Shown here in pieces: positions 28,345 to 37,803 of a stretch of DNA of 64,000 nucleotides. The position numbers and the translations under genes are program-made. This DNA comes from Alkalihalobacillus sp. LMS39 (GTDB lineage Bacteria > Bacillota > Bacilli > Bacillales > Bacillaceae_F): the NCBI RefSeq assembly GCF_022812285.1, contig NZ_CP093300.1, forward strand, positions 3,100,001-3,164,000, read 5' to 3'. Every line of letters begins with the position of its first letter. The stretch's first letter is position 1. A model generated the notes under the pieces. The model was not told where the DNA came from. It searched no databases and saw only the letters and a list, made by a program, of their open reading frames with translations.

Positions 28345-28767
28345 TTACATTTTCTTTTTTTCACGTTCATACACTTCATGCCACTGTGGTAAATGCTTAC
28401 GAATAGATATTGGTCGAAATGTTTCTTTTTTGACACAGACATGCGTACTTGTTCCTGACACACAAGTTTCTCCTTTTTCGTTTACAATATCATATCCATA
28501 TGTCACTCTCAATCCATCATATGCTTCAATCCATGTATGAACAGCTACCGTTTCTCCATAGGTTGTTGTTTGTTTATAGTGTAAATCAATGTTTAGGACA
28601 GGAGCTAATACCCCATCCTTTTCCATTTGCGCGTAACTAAAGCCAAGCTCCCGAATTAAAGCCGTTCGTCCAAGTTCACACCACACAACATAACTACTAT
28701 GATGAACAACACCCATTTGGTCCGTTTCTGCGTATCTAACTTCAACTGGAATACGAGATATCTTCAA
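28345..28767 (-). CDS. YbgC-type acyl-CoA thioesterase
   Basis: 140 residues in a hot-dog fold. VRYAETDQMGVVHHSSYVVW carries the catalytic Asp and the 4HBT signature. The gene lies 12 nt past the stop of the AAA ATPase gene, so it belongs to the same transcription unit (EamA, AAA, thioesterase). Substrate chain length cannot be read from sequence. Confidence 0.9.
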   Translation of the reverse strand: MKISRIPVEVRYAETDQMGVVHHSSYVVWCELGRTALIRELGFSYAQMEKDGVLAPVLNIDLHYKQTTTYGETVAVHTWIEAYDGLRVTYGYDIVNEKGETCVSGTSTHVCVKKETFRPISIRKHLPQWHEVYEREKKKM

Positions 28768-28779
28768 TTTAATTTCCCC

Positions 28780-31098
28780 CTAAATATTGAATACATCAAT
28801 AAAGTCAGCTTCCTTTAATGTTGTTAACGCATCTGTCTCCCATTGTTGTCCTTCTTCTATCATTCGATTGGCATGACGCTGGATCGCTCTGTCAACGATA
28901 TCTACGGCAAACCTACCATTCCCGTCTAAAGAAAGCTCTTTTAATTTATCATTAATTTGGTTACGAAGTGATTCATTGATATCATATCCATACTTTTTGG
29001 CATACTGTAAACTAATTTCGCTTATCTCATTAGGTGAATAATCCGGAAAGTGAATATGTTTTTTAAAGCGAGATTGAAGCCCAGGGTTTTGTTGTAATAA
29101 ATGGGCCATTTCATCTGGATAACCGGCTAAAATGACAACTAGATTTTCATTATATTTTGTCATTTCCTCCACAAGCGTATCAATGGCTTCACGACCAAAA
29201 TCTTTTGGACCACCTGAAGCTAACGAATATGCCTCATCAATAAATAAAACCCCACCTAACGCTTCTCTGATTTTTTGCTTTGTTTTTATCGCTGTTTGTC
29301 CAATATACCCAGCAACTAAATCAGAGCGTCCACAAACGATGACATGTCCGCGCTTTAGGAGACCAATTTCATTTAAAGCTGTCGCAAACAATCGAGCTAC
29401 GGTTGTTTTTCCGGTTCCTGGATTTCCGGTAAAAACAGAATGTAAGCCGATCGGAACAGTTGGGAGTCCCTTTTGCTCTCGGATTCGTTGCACTCGAACA
29501 AATGAAGTTAACTGTTTTACTTCTTTTTTTACATTGTCTAATCCGATTAATTGTTGCAGCTCTTCTAAAGGTGATTGTTCTTCTTTATTTCCATGTTTTT
29601 GCGATTGTACTGCTTCCTCTGTAAGTACGGCAATATCTTCATAATCCAATTGTTGTTGGAGATTTGTTTGTGCTCCTTTTTGAAAGATAGCATCCATGAC
29701 AATATTTTTAACCGTTCTCGCATTTCCAAATGTTTCATCGATTTGTTCGTTTTCAATTCGTCTTGTTAACTCTACCTTTGCCTTCTCTGAAAAAAAGAAA
29801 TCATTTTCTAATGCGATTTGTTCTGCGATGTTGAGGAGCTCTTCTTTCGTATAATCGCGTAAATGAATATGATTATGTTCTGGAAAGCGACTTCGTAATC
29901 CTGGATTAGAAAACAAAAAATGTCTCATTTCTTCTGGATACCCTGCTAAAATAACGGCAAACTTTCCAGCGTACTCTTTATTTGTCATGGCGGCGACTAA
30001 TGTATCAATAGCGGTTTGTCCATAATCATTCCCAGACGACTGGTCTCGTTTTAAGCTATAAGCTTCGTCAATAAACAACACTCCACCTAATGCCTTTTGA
30101 ATAAAATTCATCGTATTTTCTTCTGTTTGACCGACAAAGCCACCAACTAATTGAGAACGATTTACTTCAATGACTTCTTCTTTTTCTAGGACACCAAGCT
30201 CATGATAAATTTTAGCTAGCGTTCTTGCTAAAATCGTTTTACCTGTACCTGGATTTCCCGTTATTACCATATTTAAACTAATGTCATCTTGCAAATGGAA
30301 TCCTCGCTCTTTACGAATATGTTGATATTGCAAATAACGATATAGCGCTTTTACTTTTTGCTTTACTTCATCAAGACCGATTAATTGCTGCAACTCAGAA
30401 AGAGCGGAAGAGTGGTCCTTTTTCCGTTCGAATAAAAGTTGTTCCCACTCCTGATTTAATTGTTCTACTCGTTGAATCATTGTTCTCACTTCGTTTAACT
30501 GAGTGGCTGAATAGTAAATACCTGTCACAGATTGCTGATACGCTTTTGTTGCTTTCGTAACATGATGCATTTCCGCTTCTATACTTTCTAGTACTTGTAG
30601 CCATTTTCGTAACTTCTCTTCTTGCTCATCTTCAGTCTTCATAGCTAAATCAATTGCCTTTTGTAGGGCCGATTCAACTGCCGGATAAACAGAAAAGAAA
30701 TGTTCAGCTATTGCAACATAATCTTCGGCTAGCTTTTTCTTTGCACTTCCATGATCCGTTTCTCTAATTTGTGGAAATACCTTTGGTAAAAACGGGGCTT
30801 TCACCTTTTCAATGAACATCTGAAGCTGAACCCATTGAAATAATCGCGAATTTTCCTCATGAACTTGACTAAGCCAAGTTGTCACCATTTCATCTTCATA
30901 ACTTACTCTTTTAAATCGAGAGTAGGCTAGCAATGAATAGATGTCATCATAAATCTTTCTAACCTCTTCTTCCTCGCTCCGTTCTAATGAACGTAACATC
31001 TGTAAAGCTTCGGCTTCTGAAGTAAAATCGTCAGGCCTTTCTTTCCATTTCTCTACTTTTGTTTTTATCGCTGTCCATTCATCCGTTTGTCTTAACAT
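28780..31098 (-). CDS. Double-AAA ATPase of the CbxX/SpoVK family
   Basis: About 772 residues. A helical N-terminal region of ~220 residues is followed by two full AAA modules, each with GNPGTGKT (near residues 283 and 557), LFIDEAYSL and a conserved arginine segment (GLRSRFPEH, GLQSRFKKH). SpoVK and CbbX have only one such module. Family members remodel protein complexes. ATG 31098 follows AGTGGTGA, and the 5' end overlaps the EamA gene by 20 nt. Its place in the chromosome does not reveal the client. Confidence 0.9.
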   Translation of the reverse strand: MLRQTDEWTAIKTKVEKWKERPDDFTSEAEALQMLRSLERSEEEEVRKIYDDIYSLLAYSRFKRVSYEDEMVTTWLSQVHEENSRLFQWVQLQMFIEKVKAPFLPKVFPQIRETDHGSAKKKLAEDYVAIAEHFFSVYPAVESALQKAIDLAMKTEDEQEEKLRKWLQVLESIEAEMHHVTKATKAYQQSVTGIYYSATQLNEVRTMIQRVEQLNQEWEQLLFERKKDHSSALSELQQLIGLDEVKQKVKALYRYLQYQHIRKERGFHLQDDISLNMVITGNPGTGKTILARTLAKIYHELGVLEKEEVIEVNRSQLVGGFVGQTEENTMNFIQKALGGVLFIDEAYSLKRDQSSGNDYGQTAIDTLVAAMTNKEYAGKFAVILAGYPEEMRHFLFSNPGLRSRFPEHNHIHLRDYTKEELLNIAEQIALENDFFFSEKAKVELTRRIENEQIDETFGNARTVKNIVMDAIFQKGAQTNLQQQLDYEDIAVLTEEAVQSQKHGNKEEQSPLEELQQLIGLDNVKKEVKQLTSFVRVQRIREQKGLPTVPIGLHSVFTGNPGTGKTTVARLFATALNEIGLLKRGHVIVCGRSDLVAGYIGQTAIKTKQKIREALGGVLFIDEAYSLASGGPKDFGREAIDTLVEEMTKYNENLVVILAGYPDEMAHLLQQNPGLQSRFKKHIHFPDYSPNEISEISLQYAKKYGYDINESLRNQINDKLKELSLDGNGRFAVDIVDRAIQRHANRMIEEGQQWETDALTTLKEADFIDVFNI

Positions 31099-32032
31099 TT
31101 TTATCACCACTTTGTTCTACATCACGTTTGTTTTTTTGTTTTTTTGCCACCGTTGTTCCTATATACACTCCAGTTAAAACGAAAACTGCCCCTATCGCAT
31201 GGACGAGCATAAAAGATTCACCTAAAAAAACAGTCGCCATGATAACAGCAGACACAGGCATAAAATTAATAAAAATCGATGCTTTAGCCGCCCCCACAAT
31301 TTTAATTCCTTGATAATACATAATAAAGCTAACAACTGTTACAAATACACTCATATGAGCAATGGATATCCATGTTTGTGGTGTTGCTTGAACAACATCG
31401 GTCCAGCTTGTTTCAGCGAGCGCAAATGGAAATAAGAAAAGCGTCCCGAATGCGACCGCATAGGTGGTTGAAACAACCGAACTAAATTTTTGTAACACAA
31501 CTTTTCCAAGTACGCTATATAATGCCCAACTAATAACAGCACCAAGTAAAACAAAATCAATTGGCTCAAAGCCTAGTCGAAGCATATTGACGACATGCCC
31601 TTCGGATATGATGATGGCCGCACCACATAATGCGATAGCCATCCCAATAAGATGTCGTTTTGTTAATTTTTCCTTCAAGAACAGTCCTGACAATACTACA
31701 ATTAATACGGGATTTGCGGCAATAAACAATGAGCTTTTTATGACGGGAGCATGCTTGCTGGCAAGAAAAAAGCAAATATTATAAATCGCAATGCCTGTTA
31801 ATCCGAGGAGGGCAAAACGGACCCAATCTTTTTTTGTTGGAGTGGGACGATGCTTTTCTGTTACCCACATAATCGGAAATAACAAAATCATTGCTCCAAA
31901 AAACCTCAAAAAAGCAACCGTCGTTGGCTCAAAGCTTTCAACCGCAATTTTTCCGGCGATAAATGCACTTCCCCATGTGCTTGTCGCTAATGCCAGCATG
32001 AGATAGATAACCCAAAGTTTTTTTCGCTCCAT
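31079..32032 (-). CDS. EamA/DMT-family transporter
   Basis: 317 residues and ten membrane helices in two EamA repeats (WGSAFIAGKIAVESFEP opening, and a second repeat from ALYSVLGKVV). It is a probable metabolite exporter. GAAAGGTCGG precedes ATG 32032. First gene of a likely three-gene unit with the AAA ATPase and thioesterase. Confidence 0.88.
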   Translation of the reverse strand: MERKKLWVIYLMLALATSTWGSAFIAGKIAVESFEPTTVAFLRFFGAMILLFPIMWVTEKHRPTPTKKDWVRFALLGLTGIAIYNICFFLASKHAPVIKSSLFIAANPVLIVVLSGLFLKEKLTKRHLIGMAIALCGAAIIISEGHVVNMLRLGFEPIDFVLLGAVISWALYSVLGKVVLQKFSSVVSTTYAVAFGTLFLFPFALAETSWTDVVQATPQTWISIAHMSVFVTVVSFIMYYQGIKIVGAAKASIFINFMPVSAVIMATVFLGESFMLVHAIGAVFVLTGVYIGTTVAKKQKNKRDVEQSGDKNVKTNG

Positions 32033-32099
32033 TTCTTCCGACCTTTCCACTGGCGTTCAAAGCACTTTGTTTATTATTGTAACACTTTTTTCAGAAATC

Positions 32100-32148
32100 G
32101 AAATAAAGAAAAACGCTGGATCGTCTTTTCTTATGCTTTCTTATCTTT
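32100..32148. repeat. Dispersed repeat B, partial copy
   Basis: AATAAAGAAAAACGCTGGAT, then CGTCTTTTCTT and a direct jump to CTTATCTTTT. Both ends are present, the middle is missing. Confidence 0.5.
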
Positions 32149-32277
32149 TGGCTCTGTTATCGGTTAATGTTGATTTTTTATACAAAAGTGGACTTCCGAA
32201 TTATGGAAGTCCATTTAAATATATTTTTTTGCTTATCGAACTAACGCTTCCCGTTTGTTGAATAAGAATATTTAAAA

Positions 32278-33561
32278 TCAATTAAATTGATATGTTTCTG
32301 TCCTTTCAACACCTGAAATTAAATCTTTTACTTTGAATTGGTTATTTCTAACTTCATCCTCTCCAATAATAATAACATTGCGAATCTTTTCTTTGTTGGC
32401 TTTATCAAGAGCTTTTCCTATTTTCTTGTTTCTCATTTCGAATTCGACTTTATAGTCTTTATTCCTTAAATAATTGGCTACCAATAATGATTCTTTTTGA
32501 GTTCCTAGTGGAACAATATAATAATCTACATATGGATTATCTTTTAATTTACTCTCGAATGAACTCATTGCCGTATAAATTACATCTAAACCAAATGAAA
32601 TTCCTACTGTTGAAAAGCTTTCGTTTGTACCTATCAACCCACCAATTGCATTATCATATCTTCCGCCACTCCCAATACTTGATTTTATAGATTGGTCCGC
32701 TAAAAATATTTCATAAATAGTACCTGTGTATATTTCTAAACCTCTTGCTAAAAAAGGATTAAAAACGCACCGTATATTAATACTTAGAAACTCAAGATAA
32801 GCTTCTAACTCTTTTAATTCTTTTAAGCCTTGCCTTACCTCTTCATTTTGTTCAGCGTAGGATTCAAAGTAGCCAAAACTTGTATTTTCATTATCAATTA
32901 AAAACTGCTTAATTAAAGTAATTGTTGAATTTGATAATCCTTGTTCATTAAGCTCAGAAACAACCGCTTCTAATCCAACTTTTTCAAGCTTGTCTAGAGT
33001 TAATACTACTTTATTGATTTTTTCATATTCTGTACCAAATAAATTGAGCATTCCAGTTAATAATTTTCGATTGTTGTATTGAATCGTTACATTTAAATCA
33101 AGTTTTTTAAATGCATCCAATGCCATAACCATTAATTCAGCTTCAGCGATTTGTGAATCTACACCTACTATATCAACATCACATTGTGTAAATTCTCGAA
33201 ACCTTCCCGTTTTAATTGGTCCATCCCTAAATACTTTACCTATTTCATATCGCTTAAAAGGCATCTTTAGTGTCGGGTTCATTGCCACAACCTTTGCAAA
33301 TGGTATAGTGAGGTCATAGCGTAAAGCTAAATCTCTTTCACCTCTATCGGTTAATGTGTACATCTCTTCTAATATTTCTGCTCCGCCACCATACTTAGAA
33401 GCCAGTAATTCGGTGTAATTTAATATAGGTGTTTCCAGTGGTTTACATCCATATTGGATGAATACATCTTCTAATGTTCTTCTTATGTCTCTTCTTACTG
33501 CTTCAGCATTCGGTAAGTAATCTTGAGTACCCTTTACATTTTGATAATCCATTTTCTTCAT
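32278..33561 (-). CDS. hisS: Histidyl-tRNA synthetase, divergent second-type HisRS
   Basis: 427 residues, class II synthetase. Motif 2 reads FRDGPIKTGRFREFTQCDVD, which is the archaeal/eukaryote-like form; the usual bacterial form has RHERPQ..R.RQF. The histidine-site motif LARGLEIYTG and a C-terminal anticodon domain are present. GGAGG gives good spacing to ATG 33561; ATG 33567 is only 3 nt away. Upstream lies a His-rich leader peptide with a terminator. It probably supplements or replaces the housekeeping enzyme, which is not in this window. Acquisition by transfer is inferred from the motif type and the IS neighbour. Confidence 0.9.
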   Translation of the reverse strand: MKKMDYQNVKGTQDYLPNAEAVRRDIRRTLEDVFIQYGCKPLETPILNYTELLASKYGGGAEILEEMYTLTDRGERDLALRYDLTIPFAKVVAMNPTLKMPFKRYEIGKVFRDGPIKTGRFREFTQCDVDIVGVDSQIAEAELMVMALDAFKKLDLNVTIQYNNRKLLTGMLNLFGTEYEKINKVVLTLDKLEKVGLEAVVSELNEQGLSNSTITLIKQFLIDNENTSFGYFESYAEQNEEVRQGLKELKELEAYLEFLSINIRCVFNPFLARGLEIYTGTIYEIFLADQSIKSSIGSGGRYDNAIGGLIGTNESFSTVGISFGLDVIYTAMSSFESKLKDNPYVDYYIVPLGTQKESLLVANYLRNKDYKVEFEMRNKKIGKALDKANKEKIRNVIIIGEDEVRNNQFKVKDLISGVERTETYQFN

Positions 33562-33587
33562 TTCCATTTACCTCCAATTTTTAAATA

Positions 33588-33639
33588 AAATAAAAAACCG
33601 CACTTGATTTAAGTGTTGGACTTAATCAAATACGGTTTA
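33588..33639 (-). terminator. Attenuator terminator of the hisS leader
   Basis: A long stem (AACCGTATTTGATTAAGT with ACTTAAATCAAGTGCGGTT, few mismatches) followed on the minus strand by TTTTTTATTTTATT, located between the leader peptide and the hisS ribosome site. Confidence 0.8.
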
Positions 33640-33647
33640 ATGGTAAA

Positions 33648-33693
33648 TAGCCTTCCTATTTGCGATTTTTTCATAAATCGGATAGCAAGGCTA
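33648..33693 (-). promoter_or_regulatory. Upstream leader hairpin, competitor of the terminator
   Basis: AGCCTTGCTAT..CGATTT pairs with AAATCG..ATAGGAAGGCT just behind the leader-peptide stop. Its 3' arm (33655-33667) can instead pair with the 5' arm of the terminator (33624-33635), which gives a plausible antiterminator. Confidence 0.6.
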
Positions 33694-33750
33694 ATTGATA
33701 TGATGATGTAGTTGTGAGGACGGGATAATTGTCTTTTTAAATGAACGCAT
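33691..33750 (-). CDS. His-rich leader peptide of hisS
   Basis: 19 codons, MRSFKKTIIPSSQLHHHIN, with three consecutive CAT codons. AGAGGTGAG stands 5 nt before the ATG. The stop codon touches the first leader hairpin. Layout as in ribosome-mediated transcription attenuation: stalling at His codons would free the hairpin's 3' arm to block the terminator. Confidence 0.7.
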   Translation of the reverse strand: MRSFKKTIIPSSQLHHHIN

Positions 33751-33774
33751 AAATACTCACCTCTAATTTGTTTA

Positions 33775-33803
33775 AATTTACCATATTACAATGTAGTTTT
33801 CAA
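33775..33803 (-). promoter_or_regulatory. Probable sigma-A promoter of the hisS leader
   Basis: TTGAAA and TAAATT separated by 17 bp, about 10-15 nt ahead of the leader ribosome site. Confidence 0.5.
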
Positions 33804-33898
33804 TAACTTTTACTTAAACTATTCTCCCCGTTCGTTGACAGGAGCAGCGACAGCCTGTTCAACTATTGCTACCGTTAATTTAAATAGAAAATTCTTTA

Positions 33899-34867
33899 TT
33901 ATATTTTAATCAGTACTTTTCCTTCATAATTACGGCTTTCAATTAATTTATGAGCTTCCGCCGCTTCTCTTAAATTAAATACCTTAGCAACGGGTATAGA
34001 AATCTTATTAGAAGTGATTAAATCCAAGACTTTTTCCGCAATAGGGGCTAATCGTTCAGGATTATGTTTCCGAGTAGTTCCTAAACTAAAACCTTTTATA
34101 CTCCTACAACTACTATGAACATCGCTAGTATTAAAAGTACCAGATTTACCACTACTATTGCCGAATTGAACAAGTGTGCCGTATAATGCTAAACATTCTA
34201 AGCTTTTACTGGTTGTTTCTCCTGCAATGGAATCGAAAATCACATTAGCTCCTTTATTATTTGTTTGGTTTAAAGTCTCCTCTGAAAATCCTTCGTAGGT
34301 ACAAACTATATCAGCTCCTAAATTCTTTACATATTCGTCTTTGTTTAGATTTCCGACAGTGCCAATAATTTTATGAACACCTGCTAATTTGGCTAATTGT
34401 ACAAGCACTGAACCTACACCTCCTGCTGCACTGTGTACAACAATAGTATCTGTTTTTTGTACTTGTCCTATTTCGTATAGGAGTATATAAGATAATATAG
34501 AGACCGTTGGCATTGTCGCAGCCTTTTCAAACGAAAGGTTATCAGGAATTTTAAAAATTAGTTTTTCATTTGCCACAACATATTCAGCATATGAGCCTTG
34601 TTTAGGAAAAGCTATGACCCGTTCTCCCTTTGAAAAATTGGAATTAGGAGAAACTTCTTCTATAACGCCTGCTACATCTAATCCAAGTAATAAAGGAAAA
34701 TTACCTTTCCCTTTATTACCTAAACGTGTTTTTATATCAGCATAATTAACACTTGTATATGTTGCCTTAATTAAAACTTCATTCTCACCAATTATCGGTA
34801 TCTCCATATCAGTTGTATATGTAAGTACATCCGCACCACCAAATTCATTTTGGATTACAGCCTTCAA
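33899..34867 (-). CDS. NADPH:quinone oxidoreductase-like (zinc-free MDR) enzyme
   Basis: About 322 residues of the medium-chain dehydrogenase superfamily. GGADVLTYTTDMEIP lies at the N-terminus, GLDVAGVIEEV in the middle, nucleotide loop SAAGGVGSVLVQLAKLAG, and a short C-terminal closing. The Cys ligands for catalytic zinc are absent, as in quinone oxidoreductases. TTG 34867 follows GGAAGGGG; ATG/GTG further upstream lie in an unsupported extension next to the IS. The electron acceptor is unknown. Confidence 0.85.
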   Translation of the reverse strand: MKAVIQNEFGGADVLTYTTDMEIPIIGENEVLIKATYTSVNYADIKTRLGNKGKGNFPLLLGLDVAGVIEEVSPNSNFSKGERVIAFPKQGSYAEYVVANEKLIFKIPDNLSFEKAATMPTVSILSYILLYEIGQVQKTDTIVVHSAAGGVGSVLVQLAKLAGVHKIIGTVGNLNKDEYVKNLGADIVCTYEGFSEETLNQTNNKGANVIFDSIAGETTSKSLECLALYGTLVQFGNSSGKSGTFNTSDVHSSCRSIKGFSLGTTRKHNPERLAPIAEKVLDLITSNKISIPVAKVFNLREAAEAHKLIESRNYEGKVLIKI

Positions 34868-34952
34868 TTTGATATCCCCTTCCAAGTAATTATGAAATTT
34901 GGACTTCATTTTTTTCACTAAACTCCCCGTTAGTTTCACAAGCAAACGACAA

Positions 34953-35996
34953 TTATTTAGTAAACTCTGATAATCTTAGTGTATCATATGTTTCCATAAT
35001 TGGTATTAAATTTCCTTCCGCAATCATTTGTCTTGTTGTTGTATCATCTTTACGGTGATGGATGGTTTCCAGGAAATAAAACCAGCTAAGATAGTGGTCC
35101 AAATATTTCGTTGCAACACCATTAAAACGTCTTATCCAATCCTTCAAACGCTTATGATAGCTGTTGACATTCTGAATGTGAAAAAGCCCCTTTGTTCGTA
35201 CCTTTCCATCAGATTTAAAGGCATAGTGTTCAATGCCTTTTTCTTTCGCATATGTTTTAAAGGCACGCCAAGCATCCGTACAAAGCACGTTACTCGCAGA
35301 TAATTTAGGACCAATTGATTCCTCTACTTGTTCTTTTATAATCCTTCCTCGTCCAATAGCTTTAGAATAAGTAACTTTTTCGCGGTCTCTTGCCACAAGA
35401 ACACAGATTTGTTCCTTACTGATACCTCGATATTTAGAGGCACCACCACGTTTACGTGGTTTACGACCAGTGATACCACGTTTCCCTTTTTCTGAGTACA
35501 AGAAATAGGTCTCGTCTATTTCCACGATACCTGAAAAAGCCTCGAAATCCATTTTTTCAAAGGCAGAGAGTAGCTTATGTCTCCAATAGAATAGGGTAAC
35601 ATAACTTACATCTTCTAAAAGTTCTGCTGATTTACGTAAGGAATACCCTTCAATCATACATTCAATAAACTGAATCCAGCGATTTGGCTTTCTAGTACGG
35701 TATAGAGGTGTATTGGTTAAATCGGTAAATGTTTTCTGGCAGTCCTTACATTGGTACCGTTGACGGTCTACTATTTTCCCGCCCATTTTAACGGAATAGG
35801 TTCCAAAGCGAACGGAACGCTTAGATTGGCAGCGTGGACACGTATAACCTTCCTTATGCTTTCGTTCAGAAACCTCTTTAAACACAGGTTCGCTAGTAGC
35901 AGTAGAAGATAGAGAGTTAACAAGATATTCTTTTATGCGTTTGGCATCCGATTCGTTTAGCTTACTAATGGCGATTATAATCTCTTTTAACGTCAC
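34953..35996 (-). mobile_element. IS1595-family transposase
   Basis: 347 residues, apparently intact. It has an N-terminal zinc ribbon (CPRCQSKRS...CKDCQ) and a DDE-type core with EIDETYF and LCTDAWRAF. A HxxHxRLKDWIRRF-like segment lies near the C-terminus. I could not pair convincing terminal inverted repeats, so only the gene is delimited. Confidence 0.88.
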
Positions 35997-36163
35997 CTGT
36001 ATCCACCTGCCTATAATAATCTATCTCCATTATAGAACAAGCGTTCCTGTTTATCGAATATCAACATTAACGTTTAACAGAGCCTACCTTTTAAAAAAAG
36101 CCCTTTCCTCTTGAAACAATTGTGGTAGTTCAAAGTGAAAGAGGAACGCTAAAATGGAAACAG

Positions 36164-36194
36164 CAAAAAAAAGAAAGCAACCTTCATTGCTTTC
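36164..36194 (-). terminator. Terminator of copCD
   Basis: GAAAGCAA and TTGCTTTC form a perfect 8-bp stem with TTTTTTTT behind it on the minus strand. Confidence 0.85.
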
Positions 36195-36198
36195 AAAG

Positions 36199-37803
36199 TT
36201 AGTGACAATAGACGCCTTCTTCCATAAATCCACGCATATAGCCACCAATGATATTGAATTCGTCATCAAAAAACTCAATCGGATGATTTGCGCTCCACTC
36301 CTCATTCGAAGCTGTCATGGAAAGGAACCCTTGATTTTCAACTTGTTCCTTCCGTGATAACCCTTCATAGTGAATATCAACCGATGTTACATTTGCAGGT
36401 TCATTAATTTTTCCGAATGACACATACGTATAGTCAAATCCATCTATTTTCCAATCACCAAAACGAATAAAAAACGTACGGATTTTATGGTCTGTTTCAG
36501 ATACAGGAATGCCACCAACAGTTAATGTTGTGCCTTCCACTCTATAATACAAATCATCTTCTACTTTAAATAATTCTGCTACAAGCTTTGATTCATCTAA
36601 CTCGTATAAGACTGCATGCGTATCATGCTGATACGGCTTTTCAACTAGTATTGAAATGTCATAACTTTCCTCATATCCTGCGGCTATTGCTTCTTCTAAT
36701 GACGCGTATGGTGTAATATTCGCGTCTTTTCTACTTTCAATACTCGCCATAGCTGTAGCATAGCCACCTAGTACAAACAAACATAGAATTAATGAAGAAA
36801 TAACAACCGATGTTTTCTTATGCAGGTAATACCCAAATAACAATAATAATCCTAAAGAAACAACACCTAATATTCCATTCCATAATGTTAGTTGTAGCCC
36901 AAGTGGTAATAACTGCTGTGGATACATTACCATTATCATCGTAAACAAAGCCGATGGTTCTTCAAATTGTAATGTCGTCGCTACTTCATGTGGTGGTGTT
37001 TGTTCTGTCATAAAAGCAGAGATAACAAACACTACTAATGCGACGACACTTTCAAATTTAAATGATTTCTTTACTCGTTCATTTGAATACACCTTCATTC
37101 TTCGCTTTAATAGAAAACCATGGACAAATCCAAAGATAAGCAAAGGGATGAATAGCAAATGTTTCAATAATAATAATTGGCCATAGGTTAAGACCCAAGA
37201 GTGTACATATTCAGGAACGATGTAATTCATCAACATAAAGCCAGAAGCGGTTATGACAAACACGGCTCCAACAGCTAACGGTGAAAACCATTGGATAAAC
37301 TCTTGAAAATCAAAATCTGATTTCGTAAACCAAGCAACAATAAATAATGTTCCAATCCAAACTGTTGCCGAAAAGAAATGCAGTCCATTGGCCACCGTTC
37401 CCCCAAGTTGGTCAAGTGATGCGGCATGGCTGGAAAAACCGACGACAAATGTAAGGCAAGTCATTAATAAAAACGAAAGCCATGCTTTTGATTTAAATCG
37501 TGTTAACACGATTAATAACGTTCCAATGATGGCTACGCCGATCCATGATTGACCTACTGCATATGTTCGAATCACCGTACTATATGTCTCCCAAAATGGT
37601 GCATCAAATGTCCTCGTAATATAAACACTTAACGATAAAACAGGAACAAGGCACAATACGATTATCGCAAAAATAGCCCAGCGAATAACTTGTGGAGAAA
37701 TCAAAAGAACGTGGTGCTTTTTGTTTGTCGTTTGGATAATAAAATACCCAATAGCGAAAGCTACAAGCGGATAAAGGAGAGCATTACTAATACTTACAAT
37801 CAT
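36199..37803 (-). CDS. CopD-domain copper transport membrane protein
   Basis: 534 residues. About eight N-terminal helices are followed by a CopD region and, after a ninth helix, an extracytoplasmic C-terminal domain (from about 360). Bacillus YcnJ carries CopC and CopD in one chain, whereas here CopC is a separate gene upstream. The ATG overlaps the copC stop (ATGA). Likely role: copper uptake or handling at the membrane with CopC. A Csor-type operator is not obvious. Confidence 0.82.
   Translation of the reverse strand: MIVSISNALLYPLVAFAIGYFIIQTTNKKHHVLLISPQVIRWAIFAIIVLCLVPVLSLSVYITRTFDAPFWETYSTVIRTYAVGQSWIGVAIIGTLLIVLTRFKSKAWLSFLLMTCLTFVVGFSSHAASLDQLGGTVANGLHFFSATVWIGTLFIVAWFTKSDFDFQEFIQWFSPLAVGAVFVITASGFMLMNYIVPEYVHSWVLTYGQLLLLKHLLFIPLLIFGFVHGFLLKRRMKVYSNERVKKSFKFESVVALVVFVISAFMTEQTPPHEVATTLQFEEPSALFTMIMVMYPQQLLPLGLQLTLWNGILGVVSLGLLLLFGYYLHKKTSVVISSLILCLFVLGGYATAMASIESRKDANITPYASLEEAIAAGYEESYDISILVEKPYQHDTHAVLYELDESKLVAELFKVEDDLYYRVEGTTLTVGGIPVSETDHKIRTFFIRFGDWKIDGFDYTYVSFGKINEPANVTSVDIHYEGLSRKEQVENQGFLSMTASNEEWSANHPIEFFDDEFNIIGGYMRGFMEEGVYCH

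Noticed and set aside
33561-33770. T-box leader for hisS
   Set aside because: No T-box sequence or specifier-stem arrangement is seen; the leader instead has a translated His-rich peptide.
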